64,000 bases of DNA, taken from positions 2,108,001-2,172,000 of the forward strand of contig NC_063256.1 in assembly GCF_019578655.1 (NCBI RefSeq), given 5' to 3'. The stretch comes from Ricinus communis (taxonomy: Eukaryota; Streptophyta; Magnoliopsida; Malpighiales; Euphorbiaceae). Below, piece by piece: positions 10,764-22,600 of the stretch (position 1 is the stretch's first letter; each line of letters starts with the position of its first letter). A program made the translations under genes and the position numbers. The notes beneath the pieces were generated by a model. That model was not told the origin of the DNA, did not search any database, and saw nothing but the letters and a program-made list of their open reading frames with translations.

Positions 10764-13201
10764 ATGGCTGCTTTAAGGAGCTTCTTGAAGAAAAGATCTT
10801 TAACATGCAACAGTCTTGCTTCCTTCTCCACCGAGGCTGCTCTTGCCAAGAACCTTCCTGCCACTAAGATCAAGACTGAAGTTGCTCAAGTAACTGCCTC
10901 CTTCTTTCCCTTCATCATTTCTCTACTTCAATCCAACCCTTTTCTCTATCCTGTCTTTCTTGTTGTCCTCTTTATTGTTCTTATTTGGGTATCCTTTTAA
11001 TTTTTATCATTTCAGACGAAGCTATACTTTTGCATCATAACAAGCAAACCTGCTTCTTGATTTTGCAAATAAACTAAATTGGATTTTGCCTTAACCCGTT
11101 TGCATGCAGAAATTATTATTTTCTTTAATTTGTTGAAGAACTCTGCTGGAATCTTCTTGTTACAGATTTCCTTGAATCTTATGTTCTTCTTCTGTTTTCT
11201 ATGTCTCAGCTTATCGGGAAAACTCCCATTGTGTATCTTAATAAAGTGACTGAAGGATGTGGAGGTTATGTAGCTGTCAAGCAAGAAATGTTTCAACCAA
11301 CTTCCAGCATCAAAGACAGGTACTAACTTGGTTATAAATTGCCTTCCTTTTTGTAGAATTCAAACTATTTCTATAGTTAAAATCATCTGATAAAAATGAT
11401 AAAAAAAAATTCCTTGGTATAGACCAGCATTTGCAATGATCACTGATGCAGAACAGAAGAATTTAATCTCTCCTGGGAAGGTTGGCCCAAAATATTTTCT
11501 TTCAAATCCTCCAGATTTGTCTTTAAGAAACTCCTTTGTTTCTCTGACCCTGGTTTTATTGTTTTCTTAGACAACTTTGATAGAGCCAACATCTGGTAAT
11601 ATGGGGATTAGCATGGCATTTATGGCAGCCATGAAAGGGTACAAGATGGTTCTAACTATGCCCTCTTACACAAGCTTGGAGAGAAGGGTGTGTATGAGAG
11701 CATTTGGAGCTGACCTTATTCTCACTGATCCCACCAAAGGAATGGGTGGAACAGTTAAAAAGGCCTATGAACTTCTGGAATCGACACCAGATGCTTTCAT
11801 GCTGCAACAATTCTCAAATCCTGCCAATACTAAGGTACATGATCCATTTTATCCCTTAATTTTTAACGCAAATTAGCATTAATCAGACTATGATAGATCT
11901 AATTAGAAAAATGATCGTTGCAAAAGATTTAAATTGCTATCTGACCTTTAGGTGAAAAAATACAGATTCATTTTGAAACTACAGGTCCTGAAATATGGGA
12001 GGATACACTTGGTCAAGTTGACATCTTTGTTATGGGAATAGGCAGTGGAGGAACAGTATCTGGAGTTGGGCAGTACCTTAAATCAAAAAATCCTAATGTC
12101 AAGGTATTTTTTTTATTGATTTCTCTGCAATACTATCATGGCCTGGTAGATATAGGGTTTTATTTGTTACATAATGTTGAAAATTGGTTTCTATTATGGT
12201 AGATATATGGAGTGGAGCCTGCTGAAAGTAATGTCCTGAATGGTGGAAAACCAGGTAAGAATTTATTCTATATGTATATACAATGTTCCTTGTTTTGAAT
12301 TCCCTAAGCTTATGTTAAGGCATTACTATTCCTATTAATGATTGGACACTTGGAGAATTTACTGTGTTTGATGATGTGTTCATTGAAATAGGTCCTCATC
12401 AAATTACTGGAAATGGGGTTGGATTTAAACCAGACATCTTGGACATGGATTTAATGGAAAAAGTTCTTGAGGTAAGTATTAACCAAAAAAAAAAAAAATG
12501 CTTAAAAGGATTTTTTTGGTGTTTGAAATCTAACATACCAAACTGACTATGAAATGCTTAAATGGCAGGTTAGTAGTGAGGATGCAGTAAATATGGCTCG
12601 GAGATTGGCACTGGAAGAGGGGCTTATGGTAATAATATCTGGTTGTGCTCAGTTCTTGAAATTACTTATTGTTAAGTGAGCTGAGCAGGCCAATGCTATG
12701 TGCTCTTTTTGGGCTTCTCTTTTGAGAAACACCTATGACACTTGGTTAAATACAGTCTACGTAAAATTAGGATGTGAATTGCAATTCTACGAGCTTCAGC
12801 TTAAGTTTTTTAATTCTCGACCTTATAGTTATCCATGCTTGAATCTGGTTTAAAGAAACGAGAAGTGGAAAGCTCTTCGTTGCTGCCTTAATATTGTTTC
12901 AATATTCTGGTTGTAGGTGGGAATATCATCAGGAGCCAACACAGTTGCCGCACTTAGACTTGCTAGAATGCCAGAAAACAAAGGCAAACTCATTGTGGTA
13001 AGAACAACATATACCCCAATTCTTTTAAACTGTGAAACTAAATTATTCAAGTTTCTTTCTTAAAGTCGACAACGGCCAATGATTTGCTGTTCTGATTTTC
13101 AGACTGTTCATCCAAGTTTCGGGGAACGATATCTGTCATCTGTTCTGTTCCAAGAACTGAGGCAAGAAGCTGAGAACATGCAACCAGTTTCAGTAGACTA
13201 A
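10764..13201 (+). CDS. CAS: Mitochondrial L-3-cyanoalanine synthase / cysteine synthase
   Basis: Ten exons (10764-10889, 11210-11319, 11423-11480, 11571-11834, 11966-12103, 12203-12254, 12392-12471, 12569-12628, 12917-12997, 13103-13201) give 355 residues. The protein is a PLP-dependent enzyme of the O-acetylserine (thiol)lyase family. It has SSIKDR with the Schiff-base lysine, TSGNMG contacting the cofactor, GIGSGGT binding the PLP phosphate, and GISSGAN near the C-terminal active site. The N-terminal 40 residues are rich in Arg, Lys and Ser, as in a mitochondrial presequence. The core (for example FSNPANTK and the methionine-rich MAAMKGYKM) resembles the CAS branch more than cytosolic cysteine synthases. 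CAS makes beta-cyanoalanine and sulfide from cysteine and cyanide, removing cyanide released during ethylene synthesis. All phases are consistent and no defects are seen. Confidence 0.93.
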
Positions 13202-13934
13202 TGCTGTCGAATGGACAGTTCAATAAAATTGTTAAATCTTTATTGTGCAACCATCATTATACTTGGTAACTCTGTTATGCGAAATCATGTCTCTCGAGCT
13301 TTTTCATTTTCTATTTTTCTTTTAAATCTAATAAGAAGCCTTATGTTTTGGCATCAATTCTCTCTTCTCCAAGATATCTGTAACAAACTGGCCAAGCACA
13401 GTAATCACAAACATATGAAAGAAGGTATTAATACCTTATCCTAGAGAAGGAATATTTCCATGCTGTCCTATTTTTGGACCATTTCTGCCATGAATTCCAC
13501 TAGTTTTTTGAAATTCTGCTTGAGCTTTCAGCTTCAGCTACTCATATCTCAACCTTGTCCTGATTAACATTTCTGTTCCTAGTTTATTAAAATTATAAAG
13601 CTGAAAACCCAAATTGTAGTTACTATGTTGTCCAATGGAATGCCATGAGTAAGATGTTTATTTTTATATTTCAATCCAGTGACTGAATTGCTGATAGGAA
13701 AACATTCTTTACACATTCATCTTTATTTTCAAATGCAAGTGAAATCTTAAGATCATACTGGAAATTTTTTTATTAAAAACTCAGAATTTGTTTATATTTT
13801 TATTTGCGAAAATTAAGGGTAAGGTTTGTCGATTTCTTGCGTGTTTGATTGCACACGTCAAAAGCGTGAATATATTAGAAGGAAAAAAACAGAAAAGCTT
13901 TTTATAAAAATAAAAAATAAAAAATAAAAAAATT
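13202..13934. other. Downstream flank of the cyanoalanine synthase gene
   Basis: This holds the likely 3' UTR and then unremarkable AT-rich DNA up to the tRNA gene. The A-rich tract just before 13935 reads as a T-run on the minus strand and probably serves as the Pol III terminator of the tRNA. Confidence 0.4.
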
Positions 13935-14021
13935 CCGACCTGCCGGATTCGAACCAGCGACCTAAGGATGACGGTTATTATCAACTACAGTCCTCCGCTC
14001 TACCAACTGAGCTAAGGTCGG
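13935..14021 (-). tRNA. tRNA-Tyr (GTA), intron-containing
   Basis: Read on the minus strand, the gene begins CCGACCTTAGCTCAGTTGG and ends GGTTCGAATCCGGCAGGTCGG minus its first base. The acceptor stem CCGACCT/AGGTCGG pairs fully. The A box (TAGCTCAGTTGG) and B box (GGTTCGAATCC) are intact. The anticodon loop reads CTGTAG and is interrupted by an intron of about 14-15 nt before the 3' half of the stem (ATCCTT) resumes. Nuclear tRNA-Tyr genes of plants carry an intron at this position. Runs of T follow on the minus strand below 13935. The gene should be functional. Confidence 0.93.
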
Positions 14022-14949
14022 TTGCTTAGACATACTTACAATTGGTTAAATATAAGGGTAAATTCCCCTATTCCTAGCTCTTAAATTTTTTCGCAAATCA
14101 TCATTTGAGACTCTTGGCTAACAATGTCGTTAGTCAAGGGTTTATAGAGCTTTATGAGAAAAGAAGTTATAACGAGATCAAATTTTATCTCTTTTATTAC
14201 TTTACTAAATCTGTCATCTCTTTTCTGTCTCCTTTTAATTTTCTTTTCCAAAACCTTAATTTGCTACACCCACCCATCCATTTTGTTATAGTTGATGCTT
14301 TAAAAGTTAAGAGATAATTTCGCATATGGAAATTTTAGGGAAGACATGTAACTGCGCGTTTACTGAAACTATTAACTATCAACCATGTTACTAAATCATT
14401 TCTATATTGAGCAAAATTTCAAAAGGACAGTTAAAGAAGAGCATTCCAGTATAAGAAGAGAGAAAGAAAGTTCTCATCGGCAACTCACTGAGTTGTTGTA
14501 AGAGAGAAATTAATTTATTTTTCATTAAATTGTCATTTTCTTTTTTAAACTCGTGCGATCCAAGCACAAGCCGATCCGAATGCTAGTTAGGGACTTGGAT
14601 GCTCTAAAATCAAAAGTTGAGAAGTAGAATTGAAAAAATATCTAAAATCCGGGATCCAATTATGCATTTAGCCTAAAACTAACACCCTATACTTTATCTG
14701 TTCTGAACGGACTCGAGCAATATTTGTTAGACGTGTTGTACTTCAAAAGAACCGATTCGTGGATCACGCAACTTTTGCCCGAACTGTCATGAAAACCCTA
14801 AACCCTAATAATTCCTCAACATCAATCTACCTATAAAAAGAAACCTCTCTTTATCTCCTCTCCTCTCCTCTTCTCACCTTAAAGCTCAGTCTGCATTTTC
14901 TGCCATTCACAAATACAGGAAAAGAAAAAAAGAAAAGAAGCTCAAGGAC
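14022..14949 (+). promoter_or_regulatory. Former fibrillarin promoter with telo-box
   Basis: A double telo-box (AAACCCTAAACCCTAA, 14793-14808) lies about 150 nt before the ATG, followed by a TATA-like CTATAAAAAG near 14832 and a CT-rich leader with CTCTCCTCTCC. Telo-boxes are typical of promoters of plant ribosome-biogenesis and translation genes, which fits the fibrillarin-derived gene downstream. Nothing else recognisable lies between 14022 and 14780. Confidence 0.55.
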
Positions 14950-17747
14950 ATGAGACCTCCAAGAGGTTAACAACCTCTCTCTCCTTTTCTTTTTAATTGT
15001 TTCCTTGTTTTTATTCTGTGTTGATAGTATTTTGTTCTTTTACTATCTTGGTAACCTAACATGCATGATACTTGTCTTTATTTTAGGACGCGGTCGTAGT
15101 GGAGCTTTTGGAAGCAGAGGGCGAGGTGTTGGTGATGGTGGAAGAGGTCGTGGCGGCGGGGGAAAAGGTCATGGTGGTCACCACGGTGGAGGAGACAGGG
15201 GAAACAATGGCGGTGGAGGAATGAGAGGTCCAAGTAAGGTGGTGATAGTTCCACATAGGTATGAAGGTGGTTTTATTTCTAAGGGTAAAGATGATGCTCT
15301 TCTTATGAAGAGTATGGTCCCTGGTGAATCTGTTTACAGCGAAAAGCGCATCTGATATATTTTTCATTTTTTTATTAAGGATCTTTATCATTATCATTAT
15401 CTTTAACAGTGATTATGATTATCTTAAAAATAAAATAGATGCTTAATTAACTTAACCCTAACCATTTCAGAATGAAGATAACAGCAAAGTGGAATACAGA
15501 GTGTTGAATCCATTCCGTTCAAAATTGCATACTGCAATTTGGGCTGGTCTTGATTACATCTGGATTGTCAGTATCTTTCTTGGATAATGTTTATGTTTTT
15601 GTTTTCGTTAAAAGTAGTTATATGATACCATATTTGTGTATTGGTATTGTACTTTTTAAGGCACCAGGTACTCGAGTTCTATACCTTGGAACTGCTTCAG
15701 GAACCTATATCTCACATGTTTCTTATATTGTTGGACCTGTGAATAGGGTCTTTTCTTAATTAAAAATGATTAGGATTTTGGTTAAAGTATAGGTTTCTTT
15801 ACTAAATTGTTATTAGCTGGAATGATCCTGTCTTTCTCCTGTTAGACGGGAGTGGTATATGCAGTGGAATTTTCTCATAGAAGTGGGAGGGACTTGCTGG
15901 ACATGGCCAAAAAGAGAACTAATATTATCCATATCATTGAGGATGCTAGACATCCATCTAAGTACAGAATGTTGGTTGGCATGGTAGATATCATATTCTC
16001 AGATGTTGCTGAGCCTGCTCAGGTTTGCTCTTCACAATTCTTTTTATTGTTGTTATCTCATGGTCATGTATATGGATGAATGCCAATTGCCCAATTGAAT
16101 TTCCCATTTCTCCAAAGGTTTGGCAATCTCTCAACTAAGTAAGAGGAAAAAAGTCTTACGTTGCTTGCTTTTGATGAATTTTAACCTTTAAAACACTACC
16201 GGTGTTTCTCATCATTCATATGATGATTTACTCAGTAATCCAAGTGATGGAGTGCTGAGCTTCTGATGCAGTGTTTCTCTTACACTATACATATAAATTG
16301 AGTTGTAATAAATTTAATTTTCTATGTAAGAAATGATAACCCTTTTTAGTAGTCAAATAAGATGAAAATTTATTCCTATTCTATTCTCTTCATTTTTTTC
16401 TTAATTTAAGCTATATGTTTTGTTGAAATCTATTAAATAATTTATTTTATTTTAAAAAATAAAATAGAAGATAAAATAAAAATAATAAAATTGAAAGATA
16501 TATATATATTTTTATATATTTTTTAAAATAAATTGACTTACTAATATAAAATTTATTCAAAAAATCTATCAATTTTTTTATTATTTATTTTAGTTATAAT
16601 TAATTTTATAAATCTCGTTATATTTATTATGCATTTCATAAATTTTATGATTTTAATAGAACACAATATTAATGTTAATTCATGCATAGTGTTACATCCT
16701 TTTTCAATTTTCTTTCCTCCAAAAGATTTGAAGGGGAATGTTTAGAAATTCTTTTTTTGGCAGAGACGGGTTTGGTGTTTTGATTGAACCGACGTGCTGA
16801 CAAATGTCTGTCTCACGCACAGTACACTAAAGCAAAACTACTACGTAATAGAAGTACACTGTTGAAGGTCACCCATGTTATGTTTTCTTCTTTTCTTTTA
16901 TATGAATTTCAATCACGAGGCATAACAACGTTTGCTTACGCAGATGCAGTTTCTGTTGATTCTTTATTTATATACTAAATAAATAGCATGTTGTTATCGG
17001 GGACCTTTATTATGATACTCTGTTCTGTTCGTGAATCTGGTAGAATTAGTCCACTTCCTAAGTATTGTGGAGGTCTGCAATTGATTTCTCCAATCGACTA
17101 ATGTCAAATTGATCTTAGTTCACATATAACTTAAAGTTAGAGCCTTGATTGGATAAAGTGTAGTACAAAATTTGTTTTCTTAACCACGAGAAAACCTTCA
17201 GGTAAGTTTCTTCCTGCAGTGGAGTGGTGGGTCACCATTGTCGTGGACTTAGAAATCTCATATTCACAGAAGATGCGAGGACACGTGTATTAGGGCAATG
17301 GATATTCATTTGTCACTAGACCCTTTTTACTATTTTTTTTCCTCTTGTTTGCAGCAAGAGTTTTGGCTCTGAATGCAGCTTATTTCCTGAAATTGAGAGG
17401 CCATTTGTTCTATCGATTAAGGTTTGTTTTTTTATACTCTCATTATTCGTCTATTATTGATTAATTTCTTCAGCTAGTTCGAGCCTTATGAAGGATAAAA
17501 GATGCTCTCTGGCAACTTTTTATTTTTTTGTCCCGGATAGTCACTAATTTCCCCCCGTATCCCTTTCCGGGCAAATTGCATCGACTCCACCAAGGATGCT
17601 AAAGCTGTTTATGCTAAGGAAGTGGACAAGTTGAAGGCGGATCTGTTCAAGCCTATGGAGATGGTAGAACTGTCCCATTTTGGGCGAGACCATGCATGCG
17701 CTGTTTGTGGTTACCGGATGCCAAAGGAACAGAAGACAAATGCCTAA
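14950..17747 (+). pseudogene. Fibrillarin (snoRNP 2'-O-methyltransferase) pseudogene
   Basis: Exon-like blocks lie at 14950-14965, 15087-15352, 15471-15566, 15661-15738, 15846-16022, 17355-17421 and 17571-17747. They match fibrillarin from start to end: an N-terminal GAR domain of RGRG/GGGG repeats, the SAM site [37 protein letters not shown], and a tail with GYRMPK. Several faults make it unlikely to yield full-length protein. After KRI the second block runs into TGA with no GT donor. The sixth block is 67 nt instead of the expected 69, with one base missing at its acceptor and one in the HFV codons. The acceptor before ANCIDST reads CGG instead of CAG, though an AG at 17539-17540 would add ten in-frame codons. 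Retained introns show a DNA-level duplicate, not a retrocopy. The long frames that survive suggest recent decay or strongly altered splicing. Confidence 0.75.
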
Positions 17748-19079
17748 TTCCCATAATGATGTTTCACCAATTGGAGCCCCAAAAAAATGATACAGATTTT
17801 CCCTTTTGATACGAACAGTAATTTATACATTTGAAGGCATCAGTTCAAAGTTGGTAACATTTGGATATGCTCTGCCCTTTCCAGCGAGTAGGTGTCTTTG
17901 TGCTTCTCTCTGCCTTGCTGTTGTTACTAGTTTTGAAAAGGACAGATTGCTACGACTTATATTTATCTTACAAAGAGCTGGGCATTAGGACTCCACTTTT
18001 TCTTGGTTGCATTCATTAGGATTCTCTTTTAATTGACATGCCTGCTATTTTAATGGCTTCGCCTAATGAGACAAATTATGAGTGATAGTCAATCTTGGGA
18101 TTCCACCTGTTTGCCGAATCCATCAACTTATTTATTTACAAGTCCTGCTTAGTTAATTTTTTTTAATTCTATATATAAAATGCTTGATCCATGGTGATAC
18201 AACAACCAAACTTTAATTTGAATTAATTAATTATAATTTTTTTGACAGAAATTAGAATTTGTAGATATTGAGGAAAATGATAATTTATTTTACGTTATTA
18301 ATTTGATAATGCAGTAATTGAAAAGTTCTTGAGTTTTACTTATAACTTTGATGGAATACAAAGAAATCACAATTTATAATATAGTTTAAGAGCCATTAGA
18401 ACTCTCGCAGGACAATCCCATAATTACCTTCAAACATTTGTTGTCACATTTAGGATCTTAGGTTAGCAATAATAGTACCAAAGTAATTTTCTTTCTCTTT
18501 CCGAAATTGAAAACAAAGGAAAAGGAAAAAAATGGTAAAGAAACAATTGGTGGTGGACCTGTCAAACCTTCTGATGCACGCATGAGATTCCTTTATTTAG
18601 ATATCCTTGCAAGTCTCAACCATTTTTAAATAAATATAAATCTTTTATCATAACATGTTATATTTTTTTCAATTCCATCTTAAAATATTTTATTTTTATC
18701 AATTCTTTTACATAATACCTTAAATTATTAATATATTTTCTTTAATTTTTTAAAATTTTATTTTAAAAATAAAATAAAATAATAATTTTTATAATTATAA
18801 ATTTTCTTTAATTTTAGATTTTCTCACTGTATATTACTATTAAATATTATATTAAAAAGGATAATTATATTTATATTTATATTTATTTTACCAGCACCGG
18901 ATATTTTTGGCTTCATACATTCGCGGAGAAAAGGGGTACAAACAGTAATTACGAGGAACTACAAGAGTAAATGTCAAAACTACCCCCCTCCTCTGTAAAC
19001 TTTCTAACCATAGTGGTCAAGTGGACCCCACATCCAACTGCATAAAACGCCATAAAGCTCGTTCATTACCAAACCTCTT
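17748..19079. other. AT-rich gap upstream of BRM
   Basis: No gene is recognisable. The DNA is AT-rich, with A/T runs around 18640-18860. The distal part presumably contains the BRM promoter. I see no clear TATA box. Confidence 0.4.
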
Positions 19080-19647
19080 TAGAGAGAGAGAGAGATAATT
19101 AACCCAAAAAATTTCAAAAAAAAAAAAACCCTAGCGTTTGACTGTGAATTTTTTTTTTTGTAAAAAACAAATAAGAAAAAGAGAAAAAAGGGGAAAAAAT
19201 GCACAATCCTCCAATCGCGTGACAGCAAGAGAAAGAGAGAGTCGTAGTGAGTCAGTCACTGCTGGAAGAATCGTCGATCTCTTTCTCTTTCTCTCTCTAT
19301 CTCTTTTTTTCTTCAGATCCATTTTTCGTTTCTACTCCGCAATTATCGTTTTTCTCTCTCATTATTATTTTTTTATAATTTTTAATTTTAAGAGAGAGAA
19401 ATTTTTACCAAAAATTCATAGAAACCTAGAGAGAAAGGAAGAGGGAAACTACAGCTGTGTTGATATGTGATGAACGTTGGGATCGGAGGGTAAAATTGGT
19501 GTTTTGTAAAAATTTTGGAGGGATTTGGCTTTTTCCTTTTCTATTTCATACTCTTTTCTTATTTTCAGCTTCCTGATTTTTCGTGTTTTTTCTTTTCTGC
19601 GGGAAATTTAAAAGAATTGGTGGTAATCTTTGGCAATTAAATTTTGT
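19080..19647 (+). promoter_or_regulatory. BRM: BRM leader with GA tract and upstream ORFs
   Basis: A GAGA tract (about 19081-19094) and a telo-box-like AAACCCTAG (about 19127) precede a long purine/pyrimidine-rich leader. It contains three short upstream ORFs: 19199-19222 (seven codons plus stop), a start-stop ATGTGA at 19465-19470, and 19470-19493 (seven codons plus stop), whose ATG overlaps the last base of the preceding one. The main ATG is at 19648. The exact transcription start, and whether part of this stretch is spliced, cannot be seen. Confidence 0.5.
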
Positions 19648-22600
19648 ATGCAATCTGGTGGTGGTGGGCCCAGCCGGGTGGGACCGGCTGGGCGTGCGGC
19701 GTCCACGTCATCAGCTGCATCACCATCTTCCTCTTCTTCTGCAGCATCACCACAGTTAGGGTTCGATTCCGTACAGCAACACCACCAGCACCAGCAATTA
19801 GGTTCTAGGCAGGTAGGGTTTATTTATTAATTTTCTTTTTCTATTTTGATTCTGAACAGAATCTTGATTGATTTTCTGTTAACAAGGTCGTTCTGTTAGT
19901 AAGTCATAAATAATTAAAATTATATCCGATGCAGCGATTGCTAAATTTAGTAATTAATGCGGGTGATCAGTTGGTTACACAGTTCAATTTTGATTAAGTG
20001 GTAAGTTTAGCTGTAATTATGGATTACTACCCTCTAGTTTGGACTTTAGCAAGCTTAATCACTACAATATGTGGAAAGTCTGCTCGGTATTGCTGATGTT
20101 TAGCAATTATGGCCAATCACTTTTCATTATCTGAATTTCAGAGTTTGTTGCGATAAAAAAAAATTGTCTAATTACTTTGATTTTGGAGCTTCCTAATGCT
20201 AATTCTTGGAAGTTGGTGAGTTTTTCTCACACTCAGGGTATTCTGAGTGCTAACCTGTCCTTATTAAGTAGTATATATGCATGTCATTTCTTTAAGTATA
20301 AAGTTCAAGGACTTCAATAGCTTATTAATGATACTGAAAGGCGGTATCGACCTTTTATCTTAGTAGTATTTTATTTGACATCTCTTTTGCTGGTGCAGGC
20401 ATTGCAACACCAATTACTTAGAAAACCTGAAGGAAATGAAGCCCTTCTGGCTTATCAAGCTGGTGCTTTTCAAGGAGTCATAGGAGGAAGCAATTTTGCT
20501 CCATCTCCAGGTTCAATGCAAATGCCTCAACAGTCCAGGAAATTCTTTGATTTGGCTCAGCAGCAAAATTCCTCCCAGGATGGCCAGAATAGGAATCAAG
20601 CTGTCGAGCAACAAGTTCTAAATCCAGTTCATCAAGCGTATCTTCAGTTCGCTTTTCAGCAACAAAAATCAGCCTTGGTCATGCAGTCACAGCAACAAGC
20701 TAAAATGGGAATGTTGGGCCCTGCCACTGGTAAGGATCAGGAAATGCGGATGGGAAATTCAAAAATGCAGGAACTCACGTCCATTCAGGCAGCTAGTCAG
20801 GCTCAGGCATCATCCTCCAAAAACTCATCTGAGAACTTTACTCGTGGCGAAAAGCAGGTGGAGCAAGGACAACAGCTAGCCCCTGAACAGAGGAATGAGC
20901 AAAAGCCTCCAACACAACCCCCTGGCGTTGGACAAGCAATGCCTGCTAATGTTGTAAGGCCTATGCAGGCACCACAGGCTCAGCAAAGCATCCAAAACAT
21001 GGTGAACAACCAGCTTGCAATGGCTGCTCAGTTTCAAGCAATGCAGGCATGGGCACTTGAACGCAATATTGATCTGTCACTACCTGCAAATGCAAACTTG
21101 ATGGCACAGCTCATTCCACTCATGCAGTCAAGGATGGCTGCTCAGCAAAAGGCCAATGAAAGCAATGCAGGTGCACAGGCTTCGCCTGTTCCTGTGTCAG
21201 TGTCAAAGCATCAAGTTGCTTCTCCACCTGTTGCTAGTGAGAGCTCTCCACATGCTAATTCCTCTAGTGACGTCTCTGGGCAGTCTGGCCCTCCTAAGGC
21301 AAGGCAGACTGTTCCATCTGGTCCTTTTGGATCTAGTTCCAATTCAGGGATTGTGAATAGCGCCAACAGCCTTGCAATGCAACAGCTTGCCTTTCAAAAC
21401 AGAGAGAACCAAGCGCCTCCTAGAACTGGGGTTATACTGGGAAATGGAATGCCTTCTATGCATCCTTCTCAATTATCTGCAAATATGAGCCAAGGTGGAG
21501 ATCAAAATATGCCTGCAAAAAATGCTATAAATAGCCCAGAAACATTACAAATGCAGCATCTCAAGCAAATGAATCGCTCTTCTCCTCAATCCGCTGGTCT
21601 TTCTAATGATGGAGGCTCAAGTAATCACAACTCATCACAAGGGACGCCTTCCGTCCAGATGGCACAAAATCGGGTTGGGTTCACCAAACAACAATTACAT
21701 GTTCTTAAAGCACAAATACTAGCATTTAGACGATTGAAGGTATGAATCTGTCTCTCAAGTTCTATCTTTTCTTTTTGTCACATTTATTTCTCTCCTCTTC
21801 TTTTATAAGCACATATGAAAACTTTAACTGACTTTGTATTTTTAACTCCTGTACTACGTGACAGAAAGGAGAAGGTACACTTCCACAAGAGCTTCTTCGA
21901 GCCATTGCTCCACCACCCCTTGAGTTGCAATTGCAGCAGCAATTTCTTCCTGCAGGAGGAAGTAATCAGGACAGATCTGGTGGGAAGATTTTGGAGGACC
22001 AAGCAAAGCATCTCGAGTCTAATGAGAAGAACTCTCAAGCAATGCCATCTATGAATGGACAGAATGCTGCAAAAGAGGAAGCTGTGGCTGGAGTGGAGAA
22101 ACCAACTGTCTCAGCAAGTAATATAGAAGGTCCAACAGCTGTGAAGGACCCTACGACCTCAGTAGCTGTTCGAAAAGAAGAGCAGCAAACTGCTACTTTT
22201 CCTGTTAAATCTGACCAGGAGGTGGAACGAAGTCTTCAGAAAACTCCTGTGAGAAGTGATGTTACAGCGGACAAGGGAAAAGCTGTTGCTCCACAGGTTC
22301 CTGTGTCTGATGCAGTTCAAGCTAAGAAACCTGCACAAACAAGCGTTGCACCACAGCCAAAAGATGTTGGCTCTGCCAGAAAGTATCATGGACCACTATT
22401 TGATTTTCCCTTTTTTACTAGGAAGCATGATTCAATTGGGTCTTCAGGGATGATTAACACTAATAATAATCTAATATTGGCATATGATGTCAAAGATCTT
22501 CTTTTTGAGGAAGGCCTGGAAGTGCTCAACAAGAAGAGATCAGAAAATTTGAAGAAAATTAATGGTCTATTGGCTGTGAACTTAGAGAGGAAAAGAATTA

